In this document: positions 52,200 through 61,361 of the stretch, piece by piece
Position numbering within the stretch: the first letter of the stretch is position 1
Layout: the number at the start of each line of letters is the position of its first letter
Assembly: GCF_032062175.1 (NCBI RefSeq)
Contig: NZ_DAMBQK010000001.1
Location: 428,240-492,239, forward strand
DNA: 64,000 bases
Source of the DNA: Atlantibacter sp032062175
GTDB lineage: Bacteria > Pseudomonadota > Gammaproteobacteria > Enterobacterales > Enterobacteriaceae
Reading direction: 5' to 3'
Notes under the pieces: generated by a model
The model's input: only the letters and a program-made list of their open reading frames with translations
Databases searched by the model: none
What the model was told of the DNA's origin: nothing
Program-made: the position numbers and the translations under genes

Positions 52200-54068
52200 A
52201 TGGCACAAGTCATTAATACTAACAGCCTGTCGCTGTTGACCCAGAACAACTTGAACAAATCTCAGTCTTCCCTGAGCTCTGCTATTGAGCGTTTGTCTTC
52301 CGGTCTGCGCATCAACAGCGCTAAAGACGACGCCGCTGGCCAGGCGATTGCTAACCGCTTCACCTCTAACATCAAAGGTCTGACTCAGGCGTCCCGTAAC
52401 GCCAACGATGGTATCTCCATCGCACAGACCACTGAAGGCGCGCTGTCTGAAATCAACAACAACCTGCAACGTGTACGTGAGCTGTCTGTTCAGGCGACCA
52501 ACGGTACCAACTCTAAGTCTGACCTGGACTCCATCCAGAATGAAATCACCCAGCGTCTGAGCGAAATCGACCGCGTATCCGGCCAGACTCAGTTCAACGG
52601 CGTGAAAGTACTGGCTTCTGATAGCTCCATGAAAATCCAGGTTGGCGCGAACGATGGTGAAACCATCACTATCGACCTGAAAGAAATCACCTCCAAGACC
52701 CTGGGCCTGGATGGTTTCAACGTGAACGGTAAAGGCGAAGTGGCCAACAAAGCTGCTACCGCAGACAGCCTGACCCTGGCTGGCTTTGCTAAAGGTGCCG
52801 CTAACACTGATGGCAGCACCACGTTCAGCAAAGACGTAACCAACAAAGCCGCTACCGCTGCTAACGTTCTGGCTAGCGTAAAAGACGACAGCACCCTGAC
52901 CTTCACCGGTACCGGTAATGGCCTGGGCGTAGCGGCAACCGCCAACAGCTACACCTACGACGCTGCAAGCAAATCCTACAGCTTCGACGCGACTGGGGTA
53001 TCTTCCGCTAACGCGCTGAACAAACTGGCTCCGAACGCTGGTGATACTTTCTCTGCGAAAGTGACTATCGGCACGAAATCTCAGGACGTTAACGTCAGCA
53101 AAGACGGCACCATCACCACTACCGATGGCAAAGCGCTGTTCCTGGATGAGAAAGGCAACCTGACTCAGACTGGTAGCGGCACTACTGTCGCAGCCACCTG
53201 GGACAACCTGATGGCCAACGCCGATACCACTGCCAAAGATGCTTACGGTAACAGCGCCGCTGTTGCTGTTGGCGCTGTCATCGAAGCGAAAGGCATGACT
53301 ATTACCTCTGCAGGTAATACGACTAAGGCTGATAAAGATGCTGCTTACAACACTGCCTATGCCGCAAACATCGGTATTGGTGATGCAGCAGGTATCGCCG
53401 CAGCAGAAGCTGCCGGTATCTTAGCTCGTGATGCCATCGCAACGCCGGCAAATGCTACCGTTGATATCGAAGGTGCAACCGTATCTGCTGCCGAAATGGC
53501 GGGCGCTATCGGTACTGGTGCATTCTCTGTAACTGACGGTACGGGTGTTGGCGCGGGCGTTTATGCTGTTGCAGCGGGTACTGGCGCGGTAACTTTTGAT
53601 GCGGACGGCGCTGGTGGTGGTGCTGCTGTTGCGGCTTACACCGATATCGAAGGCAAACTGACTACCACCGATAAAGAAACCGTAAACTACTTCGCACAGG
53701 CTAACGGCAACGTAACCAACGCGACCGGTTCCAAAATCTACCAGACCGAAGACGGCAAAATCACTACCGAAGCCACTACCAAATCAGAATCCACTTCCGA
53801 TCCGCTGAAAGCGCTCGATGCGGCTCTGGCTAAAGTTGACTCCCTGCGTTCCGACCTGGGTGCGGTGCAGAACCGTTTCGATTCTACCATCACCAACTTG
53901 GGCAACACCGTTAACAACCTGACTTCTGCTCGTAGCCGTATCGAAGATGCTGACTACGCGACCGAAGTATCCAACATGTCCCGTGCGCAGATCCTGCAAC
54001 AGGCAGGTACTTCTGTACTGGCACAGGCTAACCAGGTTACGCAGAACGTTCTGTCTCTGCTGCGTTAA
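52200..54068 (+). CDS. fliC: Flagellin FliC
   Basis: The protein is 622 residues with conserved D0/D1 ends (1 to about 180 and about 530-622) and a variable middle. The TLR5-contact segment NNLQRVRELSVQA (about 87-99) is intact. Within the variable part, NKAATA occurs twice (residues 183-188 and 215-220). Residues about 350-480 are unusually rich in Ala and Gly (GAGVYAVAAGTGAV; ADGAGGGAAVAAY), probably surface D2/D3 material. It is longer than E. coli K-12 FliC (498). No flagellin methylase fliB lies between fliC and fliA. Confidence 0.97.
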   Translation: MAQVINTNSLSLLTQNNLNKSQSSLSSAIERLSSGLRINSAKDDAAGQAIANRFTSNIKGLTQASRNANDGISIAQTTEGALSEINNNLQRVRELSVQATNGTNSKSDLDSIQNEITQRLSEIDRVSGQTQFNGVKVLASDSSMKIQVGANDGETITIDLKEITSKTLGLDGFNVNGKGEVANKAATADSLTLAGFAKGAANTDGSTTFSKDVTNKAATAANVLASVKDDSTLTFTGTGNGLGVAATANSYTYDAASKSYSFDATGVSSANALNKLAPNAGDTFSAKVTIGTKSQDVNVSKDGTITTTDGKALFLDEKGNLTQTGSGTTVAATWDNLMANADTTAKDAYGNSAAVAVGAVIEAKGMTITSAGNTTKADKDAAYNTAYAANIGIGDAAGIAAAEAAGILARDAIATPANATVDIEGATVSAAEMAGAIGTGAFSVTDGTGVGAGVYAVAAGTGAVTFDADGAGGGAAVAAYTDIEGKLTTTDKETVNYFAQANGNVTNATGSKIYQTEDGKITTEATTKSESTSDPLKALDAALAKVDSLRSDLGAVQNRFDSTITNLGNTVNNLTSARSRIEDADYATEVSNMSRAQILQQAGTSVLAQANQVTQNVLSLLR

Positions 54069-54085
54069 TTGGCAAAACCCCTTAC

Positions 54086-54110
54086 AAACCCCGCCTCGGC
54101 GGGGTTTTTT
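54086..54110 (+). terminator. Terminator of fliC
   Basis: ACCCCGCC/GGCGGGGT stem followed by TTTTT, 20 bases after the stop codon. Confidence 0.9.
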
Positions 54111-54199
54111 ACTGCTCCGATCTCTCCATAACCCCTAAATAACCCCCCATTTCACCCACTATTCATCCGATTAAAAGCCCTCCAGAAACGGATAATCAT

Positions 54200-54207
54200 G
54201 CCGATAA
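54200..54207 (+). promoter_or_regulatory. Sigma28-type -10 element upstream of fliA
   Basis: GCCGATAA is a perfect FliA -10 element, but the sequence 15 bases upstream (TCCA) is a poor -35. FlhDC-assisted sigma70 transcription plus FliA autoregulation is known for fliAZ in E. coli. Confidence 0.5.
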
Positions 54208-54232
54208 CTTATTTAACGCAGGGCTGTTTATC

Positions 54233-54952
54233 GTGAATTCACTCTATACCGCTGATGGTGTAATGGATAAACACTCGCTGTGGCAGCGTTATGTCCCGCT
54301 GGTGCGTCACGAAGCATTGCGCCTGCAGGTGCGCTTGCCGGCGAGTGTTGAGCTCGACGATCTGCTTCAGGCAGGCGGTATCGGGTTATTAAACGCGGTG
54401 GAACGCTACGACGCCCTGCAAGGTACGGCATTTACCACTTACGCAGTACAGCGTATTCGGGGAGCCATGCTGGATGAACTGCGCAGCCGCGACTGGGTGC
54501 CGCGCAGCGTCCGACGTAACGCCCGCGAAGTCGCACAGGCCATCGGTCAGCTGGAACAAGAACTTGGACGCAACGCCACCGAAACAGAAGTGGCGCAGCG
54601 CCTGGGCATCGCGCTTGACGAGTATCGTCAGATGCTCCTCGACACCAACAATAGCCAGCTTTTTTCCTACGACGAGTGGCGGGAAGAGCATGGCGATAGC
54701 ATTGAACTGGTGACCGAAGAGCACCAAAGCGAAAACCCGTTGCAACAGTTGTTGGAAAGCAGCCTTCGCCATCGCGTCATGGAAGCGATTGAGGCGTTGC
54801 CGGAACGTGAACAACTGGTGCTGACGCTCTACTACCAGGAAGAGCTTAATCTCAAAGAGATTGGCGCGGTGCTGGAAGTGGGGGAGTCGCGGGTCAGCCA
54901 GTTGCACAGCCAGGCAATTAAACGGCTACGGTCTCGTCTGGGTAAGTTATAG
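54233..54952 (+). CDS. fliA: Flagellar sigma factor FliA (sigma28)
   Basis: This 239-residue sigma factor starts at a GTG (GTGAATTCACTC), as in E. coli. Region 2 (LDDLLQAGGIGLLNAVERYD; FTTYAVQRIRGAMLDELR), region 3 and region 4 (LKEIGAVLEVGESRVSQLHSQAIKRL) are present. It directs transcription of late flagellar and chemotaxis genes such as fliC and fliDST here, and is held by FlgM until the hook is done. Confidence 0.97.
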   Translation: MNSLYTADGVMDKHSLWQRYVPLVRHEALRLQVRLPASVELDDLLQAGGIGLLNAVERYDALQGTAFTTYAVQRIRGAMLDELRSRDWVPRSVRRNAREVAQAIGQLEQELGRNATETEVAQRLGIALDEYRQMLLDTNNSQLFSYDEWREEHGDSIELVTEEHQSENPLQQLLESSLRHRVMEAIEALPEREQLVLTLYYQEELNLKEIGAVLEVGESRVSQLHSQAIKRLRSRLGKL

Positions 54953-55018
54953 GTTGTTGAGCTGCTCATCATCCTGGAAATGGAAATGCCACTCATGCAT
55001 GTCACACCGGGAGTCACT

Positions 55019-55570
55019 ATGACCGAGCCACAACAAAAAAAACGGCCTATTAGCCGCTACCTGAAAGACTTTAAGCACGCAGAAACCCATTGCGCCCATT
55101 GCGGCAAACTTCTGGACCGCATCACGCTGGTCCATCGTGGGACGATTGTTAACAAAACCGCTATCGCCCAGCTCGATACCTTAATCGATGAAGCGACCTG
55201 GGCCAGCCAGCGCCACGAGTGGTCGGCGCTGTGCCGCTTCTGCGGCGATCTGCACTGCAAAGTGCAAAGCGAGCATTTCGATATCATTGGCTTTAAACAA
55301 TACTTGTTTGAACGCACCGACATGAGCCCCGGCACCATCCGCGAATACGTGGTGCGCTTGCGCCGTTTAGGCGAGCATCTTGAAGCCCAGCAAATTCCCG
55401 CCGACCAGGCGCAACAGGGCGAGATTGAAGATCAGCTTGAGCGCTGGCTGCCGCCGACCAGTACCAATAACTACCGTATCGCGCTGCGCAAATATTCCCG
55501 TTATTTAAACCACAGCCACCAAAATGAGCCTGCAAAAACCCTGTATGAGACGACTTCTGCTATATATTAA
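55019..55570 (+). CDS. fliZ: Flagellar regulator FliZ
   Basis: This 183-residue DNA-binding protein (E. coli 183) has a phage-integrase-like N-terminal SAM domain region (LFERTDMSPGTIREYVVRLRRL) and paired CxxC motifs (CAHCGK; CRFCGD). FliZ represses sigmaS-dependent promoters and raises FlhDC activity. The start at 55019 (MTEPQQKKRPISRYLKDF) fits the family; an upstream ATG at 54980 is less likely. It follows fliA in the fliAZ operon. Confidence 0.92.
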   Translation: MTEPQQKKRPISRYLKDFKHAETHCAHCGKLLDRITLVHRGTIVNKTAIAQLDTLIDEATWASQRHEWSALCRFCGDLHCKVQSEHFDIIGFKQYLFERTDMSPGTIREYVVRLRRLGEHLEAQQIPADQAQQGEIEDQLERWLPPTSTNNYRIALRKYSRYLNHSHQNEPAKTLYETTSAIY

Positions 55571-55655
55571 TTTGGCATAACTCGTTCCATTCTGTTGTTT
55601 GCTTAACAGGTGTAACTCTTTAAACTGGCTGAAAATTTCGATATCTGGGGTATCT

Positions 55656-56456
55656 ATGAAACTTGCACAGTTTGGCCGCCAGGCGCTGATGGGCGTGATG
55701 GCAGTGGCGTTGATGGCAGGCGTAAGCGCAAAAACTTTCGCGGCGGAAGATCTACTTAACAAAGTCAAAGAGCGCGGCACGCTGCTGATTGGGCTGGAAG
55801 GCACTTATCCGCCGTTCAGCTTCCAGGGTGATGACGGTAAGCTCACCGGCTTTGAAGTGGAATTCGCCGAAGAGCTGGCGAAGCACCTTGGCGTAAAGGC
55901 GTCGCTGAAACCGACCAAATGGGACGGGATGCTGGCGTCGCTGGATTCTAAGCGTATCGACGTGGTGATCAACCAGGTGACTATCTCCGACGAGCGTAAG
56001 AAGAAATATGACTTCTCCACGCCGTACACCGTGTCCGGTATCCAGGCGCTGGTGAAAAAAGGCAACGAAGGTGCCATCAAATCTGAAGATGACCTGAAAG
56101 GCAAAAAAGTGGGCGTGGGTCTGGGCACCAACTATGAAGAGTGGCTGCGCCAGAACGTGCAGGGCGTGGATATCCGCACTTACGATGATGACCCAACCAA
56201 ATACCAGGATCTGCGCGTAGGCCGTATCGACGCCATTCTGGTTGACCGTCTGGCCGCGCTGGATCTGGTGAAGAAAACCAAAGACACCCTGGCGGTGGCG
56301 GGCGAGCCGTTCTCCCGTCAGGAAGCGGGCGTCGCGCTGCGTAAAGGCAACGAAGATTTACTCAAAGCCGTGGATCAGGCGATTGCTGAAATGCAAAAAG
56401 ACGGGTCGCTGGCCAAACTCTCCGAGAAATGGTTCGGTGCCGACGTGACGAAATAA
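55656..56456 (+). CDS. tcyJ: L-cystine-binding periplasmic protein TcyJ (FliY)
   Basis: This 266-residue family 3 solute-binding protein has a signal peptide (about 1-29, ending KTFA). Core motifs GTLLIGLEGTYPPFSFQ and KPTKWDGMLASLDSKRIDVVIN are conserved. It captures L-cystine for the TcyL-TcyN ABC transporter encoded downstream. The start at 55656 (MKLAQFGRQ) equals E. coli. A terminator separates it from dcyD. Confidence 0.96.
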   Translation: MKLAQFGRQALMGVMAVALMAGVSAKTFAAEDLLNKVKERGTLLIGLEGTYPPFSFQGDDGKLTGFEVEFAEELAKHLGVKASLKPTKWDGMLASLDSKRIDVVINQVTISDERKKKYDFSTPYTVSGIQALVKKGNEGAIKSEDDLKGKKVGVGLGTNYEEWLRQNVQGVDIRTYDDDPTKYQDLRVGRIDAILVDRLAALDLVKKTKDTLAVAGEPFSRQEAGVALRKGNEDLLKAVDQAIAEMQKDGSLAKLSEKWFGADVTK

Positions 56457-56468
56457 GTCGTCGCAAAA

Positions 56469-56502
56469 ACAAAAAGGTGCTGAAATCAGCACCTTTTTTT
56501 AT
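56469..56502 (+). terminator. Terminator after tcyJ
   Basis: AAAAAGGTGCTG/CAGCACCTTTTTTT stem-loop with strong U-tract. Confidence 0.9.
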
Positions 56503-56577
56503 TGCATGACGCCAGCCCTGGCGCATGTGATGCATAATTATGACCATTGCGAACAGAAAACGGCATCAGGAGATCCC

Positions 56578-57561
56578 ATGTCATTGCATAACTTAACCCG
56601 CTTCCCGCGTCTGGAATTTATTGGTGCACCCACGCCGCTGGAGTTTTTACCGCGTTTCTCCGATTACCTGGGCCGGGAAATTTATATCAAGCGTGACGAT
56701 GTGACGCCAATGGCGATGGGCGGCAATAAGCTGCGTAAGCTGGAATTTCTGGCGGCGGATGCGCTGCGCGAAGGGGCGGACACGCTCATCACCGCAGGTG
56801 CGATCCAGTCCAACCACGTGCGCCAGACGGCGGCGGTCGCGGCGAAGCTGGGCCTGCACTGCGTGGCGCTGCTGGAAAACCCGCTGGGTACCCGCGCGGA
56901 AAACTATTTAACCAACGGCAACCGCCTGCTGCTCGACCTGTTCAATGTTCAGATCGAAATGTGTGACGCGCTGGATAACCCGGATGCGCAGCTTGAAGAA
57001 TTAGCGGCCCGCGTGGAAGCCCAGGGCTTTCGTCCGTATGTGGTCCCGGTGGGCGGTTCTAGCGCCCTGGGCGCGATGGGCTATGTGGAAAGCGCGCTGG
57101 AAATCGCCCATCAGTGCGAATCGATCAGCCTGAGTTCCGTGGTGGTGGCGTCCGGCAGCGCCGGGACGCATGCCGGGCTGGCGGTGGGGCTTGAGCAACT
57201 GATGCCCGACGTGGAATTGGTTGGCGTCACCGTATCGCGCACCATCGCGATGCAGAAGCCGAAAGTGGTGGCGTTGCAACAGGCCGTTGCGCGCGAGTTG
57301 GAATTAACCGCCGCTGCCGACATCACGCTGTGGGACGATTATTTTGGGCCGGGCTACGGCGCACCGAACGAAGAAGGCATGGAGGCAGTGAAACTGCTGG
57401 CCAGACTGGAAGGGATTTTACTCGACCCGGTCTATACCGGAAAAGCCATGGCAGGGCTTATTGACGGCATCGAACAGAAGCGATTTAAAGATCGTGGGCC
57501 GATTCTGTTTGTCCATACCGGCGGCGCGCCTGCGCTGTTCGCCTATCACCCCCATGTCTGA
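56578..57561 (+). CDS. dcyD: D-cysteine desulfhydrase DcyD
   Basis: This 327-residue fold-type II PLP enzyme breaks D-cysteine into pyruvate, ammonia and sulfide. The PLP lysine lies in MGGNKLRKLEF (about residue 51), and VVASGSAGTHAG binds the cofactor phosphate. The start at 56578 (MSLHNLTRFPRLEF) follows AGGAG. It is encoded amid the cystine uptake genes, consistent with using imported cyst(e)ine sulfur. Confidence 0.95.
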   Translation: MSLHNLTRFPRLEFIGAPTPLEFLPRFSDYLGREIYIKRDDVTPMAMGGNKLRKLEFLAADALREGADTLITAGAIQSNHVRQTAAVAAKLGLHCVALLENPLGTRAENYLTNGNRLLLDLFNVQIEMCDALDNPDAQLEELAARVEAQGFRPYVVPVGGSSALGAMGYVESALEIAHQCESISLSSVVVASGSAGTHAGLAVGLEQLMPDVELVGVTVSRTIAMQKPKVVALQQAVARELELTAAADITLWDDYFGPGYGAPNEEGMEAVKLLARLEGILLDPVYTGKAMAGLIDGIEQKRFKDRGPILFVHTGGAPALFAYHPHV

Positions 57562-57581
57562 TTGCCTGGTGAAAAACAATA

Positions 57582-58250
57582 ATGCAAGAAAGTATCCAAC
57601 TGATTATTGATTCTCTGCCGTTTCTGCTGAAAGGGGCCGTGTTTACGCTCCAGCTCAGTATCGGCGGGATGTTCTTTGGGCTGGTGCTGGGCTTTATTCT
57701 GGCCCTGATGCGCCTGTCGCCAATTTGGCCGGTCTCTTGGCTGGCGCGGTTTTATATCTCGATTTTTCGCGGTACGCCGTTGATCGCCCAGCTGTTTATG
57801 ATCTATTACGGTCTGCCGCAGTTCGGCATTGAACTGGACCCGATCCCGGCGGCGATGATCGGCCTGTCGTTGAACACAGCGGCCTATGCCTCTGAAACCC
57901 TGCGCGCGGCCATCTCTTCTATTGACAAAGGGCAGTGGGAAGCCGCCGCCAGTATTGGTATGACGCGCTGGCAGGCGCTGCGCCGCGCCATTCTGCCCCA
58001 GGCGGCGCGGGTGGCCCTGCCGCCGCTGAGCAACAGTTTTATCAGCCTGGTGAAAGACACGTCGCTTGCCGCGACCATTCAGGTGCCGGAACTGTTCCGC
58101 CAGGCGCAACTGATCACCTCGCGTACCCTGGAAGTGTTTACCATGTACCTGGCGGCGTCGCTGATTTACTGGGTAATGGCGACGGTGCTCTCCACGCTGC
58201 AAAACTATTTTGAAAACCAGCTTAACCGTCAGGAGCGTGATCCCAAATGA
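57582..58250 (+). CDS. tcyL: Cystine ABC transporter permease TcyL (YecS)
   Basis: This 222-residue polar amino acid permease is of the HisMQ type, with several hydrophobic helices and the EAA loop (EAAASIGMTRWQALRRAILPQA). It pairs with the TcyN ATPase. The stop overlaps the tcyN start by four bases (ATGA). Confidence 0.95.
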   Translation: MQESIQLIIDSLPFLLKGAVFTLQLSIGGMFFGLVLGFILALMRLSPIWPVSWLARFYISIFRGTPLIAQLFMIYYGLPQFGIELDPIPAAMIGLSLNTAAYASETLRAAISSIDKGQWEAAASIGMTRWQALRRAILPQAARVALPPLSNSFISLVKDTSLAATIQVPELFRQAQLITSRTLEVFTMYLAASLIYWVMATVLSTLQNYFENQLNRQERDPK

Positions 58251-58999
58251 GCGCGATTTCAGTCAAACAACTGGTGAAGAAATTCCACGGTCAGACGGTG
58301 CTGCACGGTATCGATCTTGAGGTAAAGCCTGGTGAAGTGGTGGCCATTATCGGGCCGAGCGGCTCCGGCAAAACCACGCTGCTGCGCAGCATTAATCTGC
58401 TGGAACAGCCGGATGCAGGCACTATTCAGGTGGGCGACATCACCATTGACGCCGCCAAATCCATGAGCAAGCAAAAAGGGCTGGTGCGCCAGTTGCGTCA
58501 GCACGTCGGCTTCGTGTTCCAGAACTTCAACCTGTTTCCGCACCGCACCGTGCTGGAAAACATCATTGAAGGGCCGGTAATTGTGAAAGGAGAACCGAAA
58601 GAGGACGCCTCGGCCCGCGCCCGGGAACTGCTGGCTAAAGTTGGGTTAACCGGCAAAGAGACCAGTTATCCGCGGCGCTTATCCGGCGGGCAGCAGCAGC
58701 GCGTGGCGATTGCCCGAGCCCTGGCGATGCGCCCCGACGTGATTTTGTTCGACGAACCCACCTCGGCGCTCGACCCGGAACTGGTCGGCGAGGTGCTCAG
58801 TACTATCCGACAGTTAGCCGAAGAGAAGCGCACGATGGTGATCGTGACCCACGAGATGAGCTTTGCGCGCGATGTGGCGGACCGGGCGATCTTTATGGAT
58901 CAGGGACGCATCGTCGAACAGGGCCCGGCCAAAGCGCTGTTTGCGCACCCACAACAGCCGCGTACTCAGCAATTCCTTGAGAAATTCCTGATGCAGTAA
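58247..58999 (+). CDS. tcyN: Cystine ABC transporter ATPase TcyN (YecC)
   Basis: This 250-residue ABC ATPase shows Walker A GPSGSGKTT (about 37), signature LSGGQQQR (about 145), Walker B VILFDEPTSALD and the H-loop VTHEM. It energises cystine uptake with TcyJ and TcyL. It ends the tcyL-tcyN pair. Confidence 0.96.
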   Translation: MSAISVKQLVKKFHGQTVLHGIDLEVKPGEVVAIIGPSGSGKTTLLRSINLLEQPDAGTIQVGDITIDAAKSMSKQKGLVRQLRQHVGFVFQNFNLFPHRTVLENIIEGPVIVKGEPKEDASARARELLAKVGLTGKETSYPRRLSGGQQQRVAIARALAMRPDVILFDEPTSALDPELVGEVLSTIRQLAEEKRTMVIVTHEMSFARDVADRAIFMDQGRIVEQGPAKALFAHPQQPRTQQFLEKFLMQ

Positions 59000-59027
59000 G
59001 CCAAAAGGGCATAATGTGTTCTTAAAA

Positions 59028-59055
59028 CCGGGCTTGCGTTTAAGCGCGAGCCCGG
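59028..59055 (+). terminator. Hairpin after tcyN, possible terminator
   Basis: CCGGGCTTGCG/CGCGAGCCCGG forms an 11-bp stem (one G-T pair) 28 bases past the stop, but lacks a U-tract. The rest of the 220-base gap to sdiA holds no supported gene. Confidence 0.4.
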
Positions 59056-59220
59056 GAAGTTCGGCTTTAGTGGAAACCAGGAAAAATTGCGTCTTAGGGA
59101 GTGGATTCATCTCTCCGGTGAATATTAACCCGCGGATTCATAGAAAAGATAAAGTCTCATTTATGGTAATTTATCCCATCAAAATAATTAATGAATAAAA
59201 CAGGGGCCACGTAACGCAGA

Positions 59221-59943
59221 ATGACGGAAAGAGACTTTTTCATCTGGCGGAAAAACGTTTTCAAGCGTTTTCAGGAAACCCAAGACAGTGCTGATGTTGA
59301 ACTGCTTCTGGCGAGCGAAACACAAGCCATGGCGTTCGATTACTATTCGCTGTGCATAAGGCATCCCGTGCCGTTTACCCGCCCTAAAACGACGCTTTTT
59401 ACCACATACCGCGACGACTGGGCGCAGCATTACTATGCCGAAAACTATTTCGCCGTCGATCCGGTACTCAACCCCAATAATTTGCATCGCGGTTATCTCC
59501 CCTGGACCGATGAGCTTTTTAGCGGCGCGCCTGATTTTTGGGATGCGGCAAGGGACTTTGGTTTGCGCAACGGCGTCACCCAAACGGCGATAGCCCCAGG
59601 AAGGGCGCTGGGTTTTCTCTCAACATCCAATTTGCGCGTGCATGATGCCTGGCTCTCGGAAGACGAACTGGCGCTGCGCCTGCATTATCTCGCCGATTTG
59701 AGCATGATGGCGCTGCTGCGCATGAATGCCCCGGCCATGAGCGGGCTGGAAATGAAATTCAGTAAACGCGAGCGCGAGATCCTTCAGTGGACGGCGGAAG
59801 GAAAAACCTCATCGGAAATTGCCATGATCCTGTCGATTTCAGAAAACACGGTGAACTTCCATCAGAAGAATATGCAGAAGAAATTTAATGCCCCGAATAA
59901 AACTCAGGTGGCCTGTTACGCAGTGGCGATGGGATTGATTTAA
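59221..59943 (+). CDS. sdiA: LuxR-type quorum signal receptor SdiA
   Basis: This 240-residue protein (E. coli 240) has an N-terminal autoinducer-binding domain (about 10-165, FDYYSLCIRHPVPFTRP) and a C-terminal LuxR HTH (FSKREREILQWTAEGKTSSEIA). SdiA detects acyl-homoserine lactones made by other bacteria; no luxI-type synthase gene is present nearby. Divergence from E. coli is greatest in the ligand domain (middle third), while the HTH is nearly identical. Confidence 0.95.
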   Translation: MTERDFFIWRKNVFKRFQETQDSADVELLLASETQAMAFDYYSLCIRHPVPFTRPKTTLFTTYRDDWAQHYYAENYFAVDPVLNPNNLHRGYLPWTDELFSGAPDFWDAARDFGLRNGVTQTAIAPGRALGFLSTSNLRVHDAWLSEDELALRLHYLADLSMMALLRMNAPAMSGLEMKFSKREREILQWTAEGKTSSEIAMILSISENTVNFHQKNMQKKFNAPNKTQVACYAVAMGLI

Positions 59944-60008
59944 CCGGAGAGAGCAGGATGTTGCAGGAAACTGACGCGGCGGTGATAACAATCACCGCCG
60001 CGTTTTTG

Positions 60009-60233
60009 TTACTGGCGATAGGCCTGTTTGATTTGTTTAACGGTATTGCTGAACAGTTCCGCCTGAGCGGTATCTTCCATCTGAGCAATCTGCTTTTCCA
60101 TTTTAATAATCACCCGGCCCGCATCCGCCTGGCCCATCGCCTGGAGCATAAGGGTCAGCAGGTTTTTCATGCAGGACACTTCCAGTGCCAGTTCCTGAAT
60201 ATTGTCAGTGGTTGAAAAATCAGGGGTGCTCAT
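60009..60233 (-). CDS. yecF: DUF2594 protein YecF
   Basis: This 74-residue protein of the YecF family (ALEVSCMKNLLTLMLQAMGQADAG; MEKQIAQMEDTAQ) is helical and of unknown function. It stands between sdiA and uvrY as in E. coli. An 85-codon frame on the other strand is its shadow. Confidence 0.9.
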   Translation of the reverse strand: MSTPDFSTTDNIQELALEVSCMKNLLTLMLQAMGQADAGRVIIKMEKQIAQMEDTAQAELFSNTVKQIKQAYRQ

Positions 60234-60704
60234 TTCTTTACCTCAATGGAATGTTCACGCGCAAACAGGCGTGTGGTTGATCTGAAAAGCGCGGAGTATA
60301 TCACAAGCCAGGCGAAAGTCAGGGTGGTTGTTTTTTAGACGCAGCAGAGTTTATTTAATTAAACATTATAGATACATGTTTATCACTTAACTTACTGCTG
60401 ACATCGGGTTATTTGTTTCAGTAACGTTTTTAAAACGTTAAATAGCGTCTTTATGGAAAATGCTTTAACGTTTTTTCAAAGTGTTTTAGATTTTGTTAAA
60501 ATGATATATTTATAACAAGTTGATTTTGTTGTTTATTATTTTATTGGTTGGCGTGCTTTTCCCGTCATTTCCACGGAATACGTTCCAGAAATGCGACCAG
60601 GAGCCACAAAGTACTTTTTTTGCGTTTTAAAGTTGACTTAAAACCCGTTAATATGTGGAAAATTATCTATCAGCAGCGTTATCCCTATTCTGGAGATGTT
60701 TCTT
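60234..60704. other. AT-rich yecF-uvrY intergenic region
   Basis: A 470-base gap without a credible gene, very AT-rich from about 60340 to 60550. It contains a perfect 19-base palindrome at 60422-60440 and a further TAACGTTTTTT half-site at about 60466. A TTGACT hexamer at 60633-60638 could be a uvrY -35, but no good -10 was found. Confidence 0.6.
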
Positions 60705-61361
60705 TTGATCAACGTTCTTCTTGTTGATGACCATGAACTGGTGCGCGCAGGGATACGACGCATTCTTGATGATATCAAGGGCATTAAAGTCGCAGGTGAA
60801 GCCTGCTGCGGCGAGGACGCCGTTAAATGGTGCCGTTCTAACCCGGTGGATGTCGTCCTGATGGACATGAACATGCCCGGCATCGGGGGCCTTGAAGCTA
60901 CGCGCAAAATCGCGCGTTCAAGCTCTGATATCAAAGTCATTATGTTAACCATACACACCGAAAACCCGCTTCCCGCTAAGGTGATGCAGGCGGGTGCCGC
61001 TGGCTACCTCAGTAAAGGCGCCGCGCCCTCAGAAGTCGTGAGCGCTATTCGCTCCGTTCACGCGGGGCAACGGTATATTGCTTCGGATATTGCCCAACAA
61101 ATGGCGCTGAGCCAGATTGAGCCCGCAAAAGCGGAATCGCCGTTCTCAAGTTTGTCTGAACGGGAATTGCAGATTATGCTCATGATTACCAAAGGCCAGA
61201 AGGTGAACGAGATTTCCGAGCAACTCAATCTCAGCCCAAAAACGGTAAACAGCTACCGTTACCGGATGTTCAGCAAACTGAACATCCACGGCGATGTTGA
61301 ATTGACCCATCTTGCGATCCGCCACGGCCTGTGCAATGCCCAAACATTAGCCAGCCAGTGA
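60705..61361 (+). CDS. uvrY: Response regulator UvrY
   Basis: This 218-residue NarL/FixJ response regulator has its phosphoacceptor aspartate in VVLMDMNMPG (about 54) and a C-terminal LuxR HTH (LSERELQIMLMITKGQKVNEISEQ). Phosphorylated by BarA, it activates csrB/csrC and so relieves CsrA repression. The TTG at 60705 is preferred: GGAG at 60692-60695 spaces it well, and it gives the E. coli length. The ATG at 60696 touches the ribosome binding site. Confidence 0.94.
   Translation: MINVLLVDDHELVRAGIRRILDDIKGIKVAGEACCGEDAVKWCRSNPVDVVLMDMNMPGIGGLEATRKIARSSSDIKVIMLTIHTENPLPAKVMQAGAAGYLSKGAAPSEVVSAIRSVHAGQRYIASDIAQQMALSQIEPAKAESPFSSLSERELQIMLMITKGQKVNEISEQLNLSPKTVNSYRYRMFSKLNIHGDVELTHLAIRHGLCNAQTLASQ

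Noticed and set aside
54069..54232. fliB (flagellin lysine methylase) next to fliC
   Set aside because: The fliC-fliA gap is only about 160 bases and holds just a terminator and the fliA promoter.
59016..59198. 60-codon frame between tcyN and sdiA
   Set aside because: Contains the hairpin after tcyN, has no clear ribosome binding site and no recognisable family.
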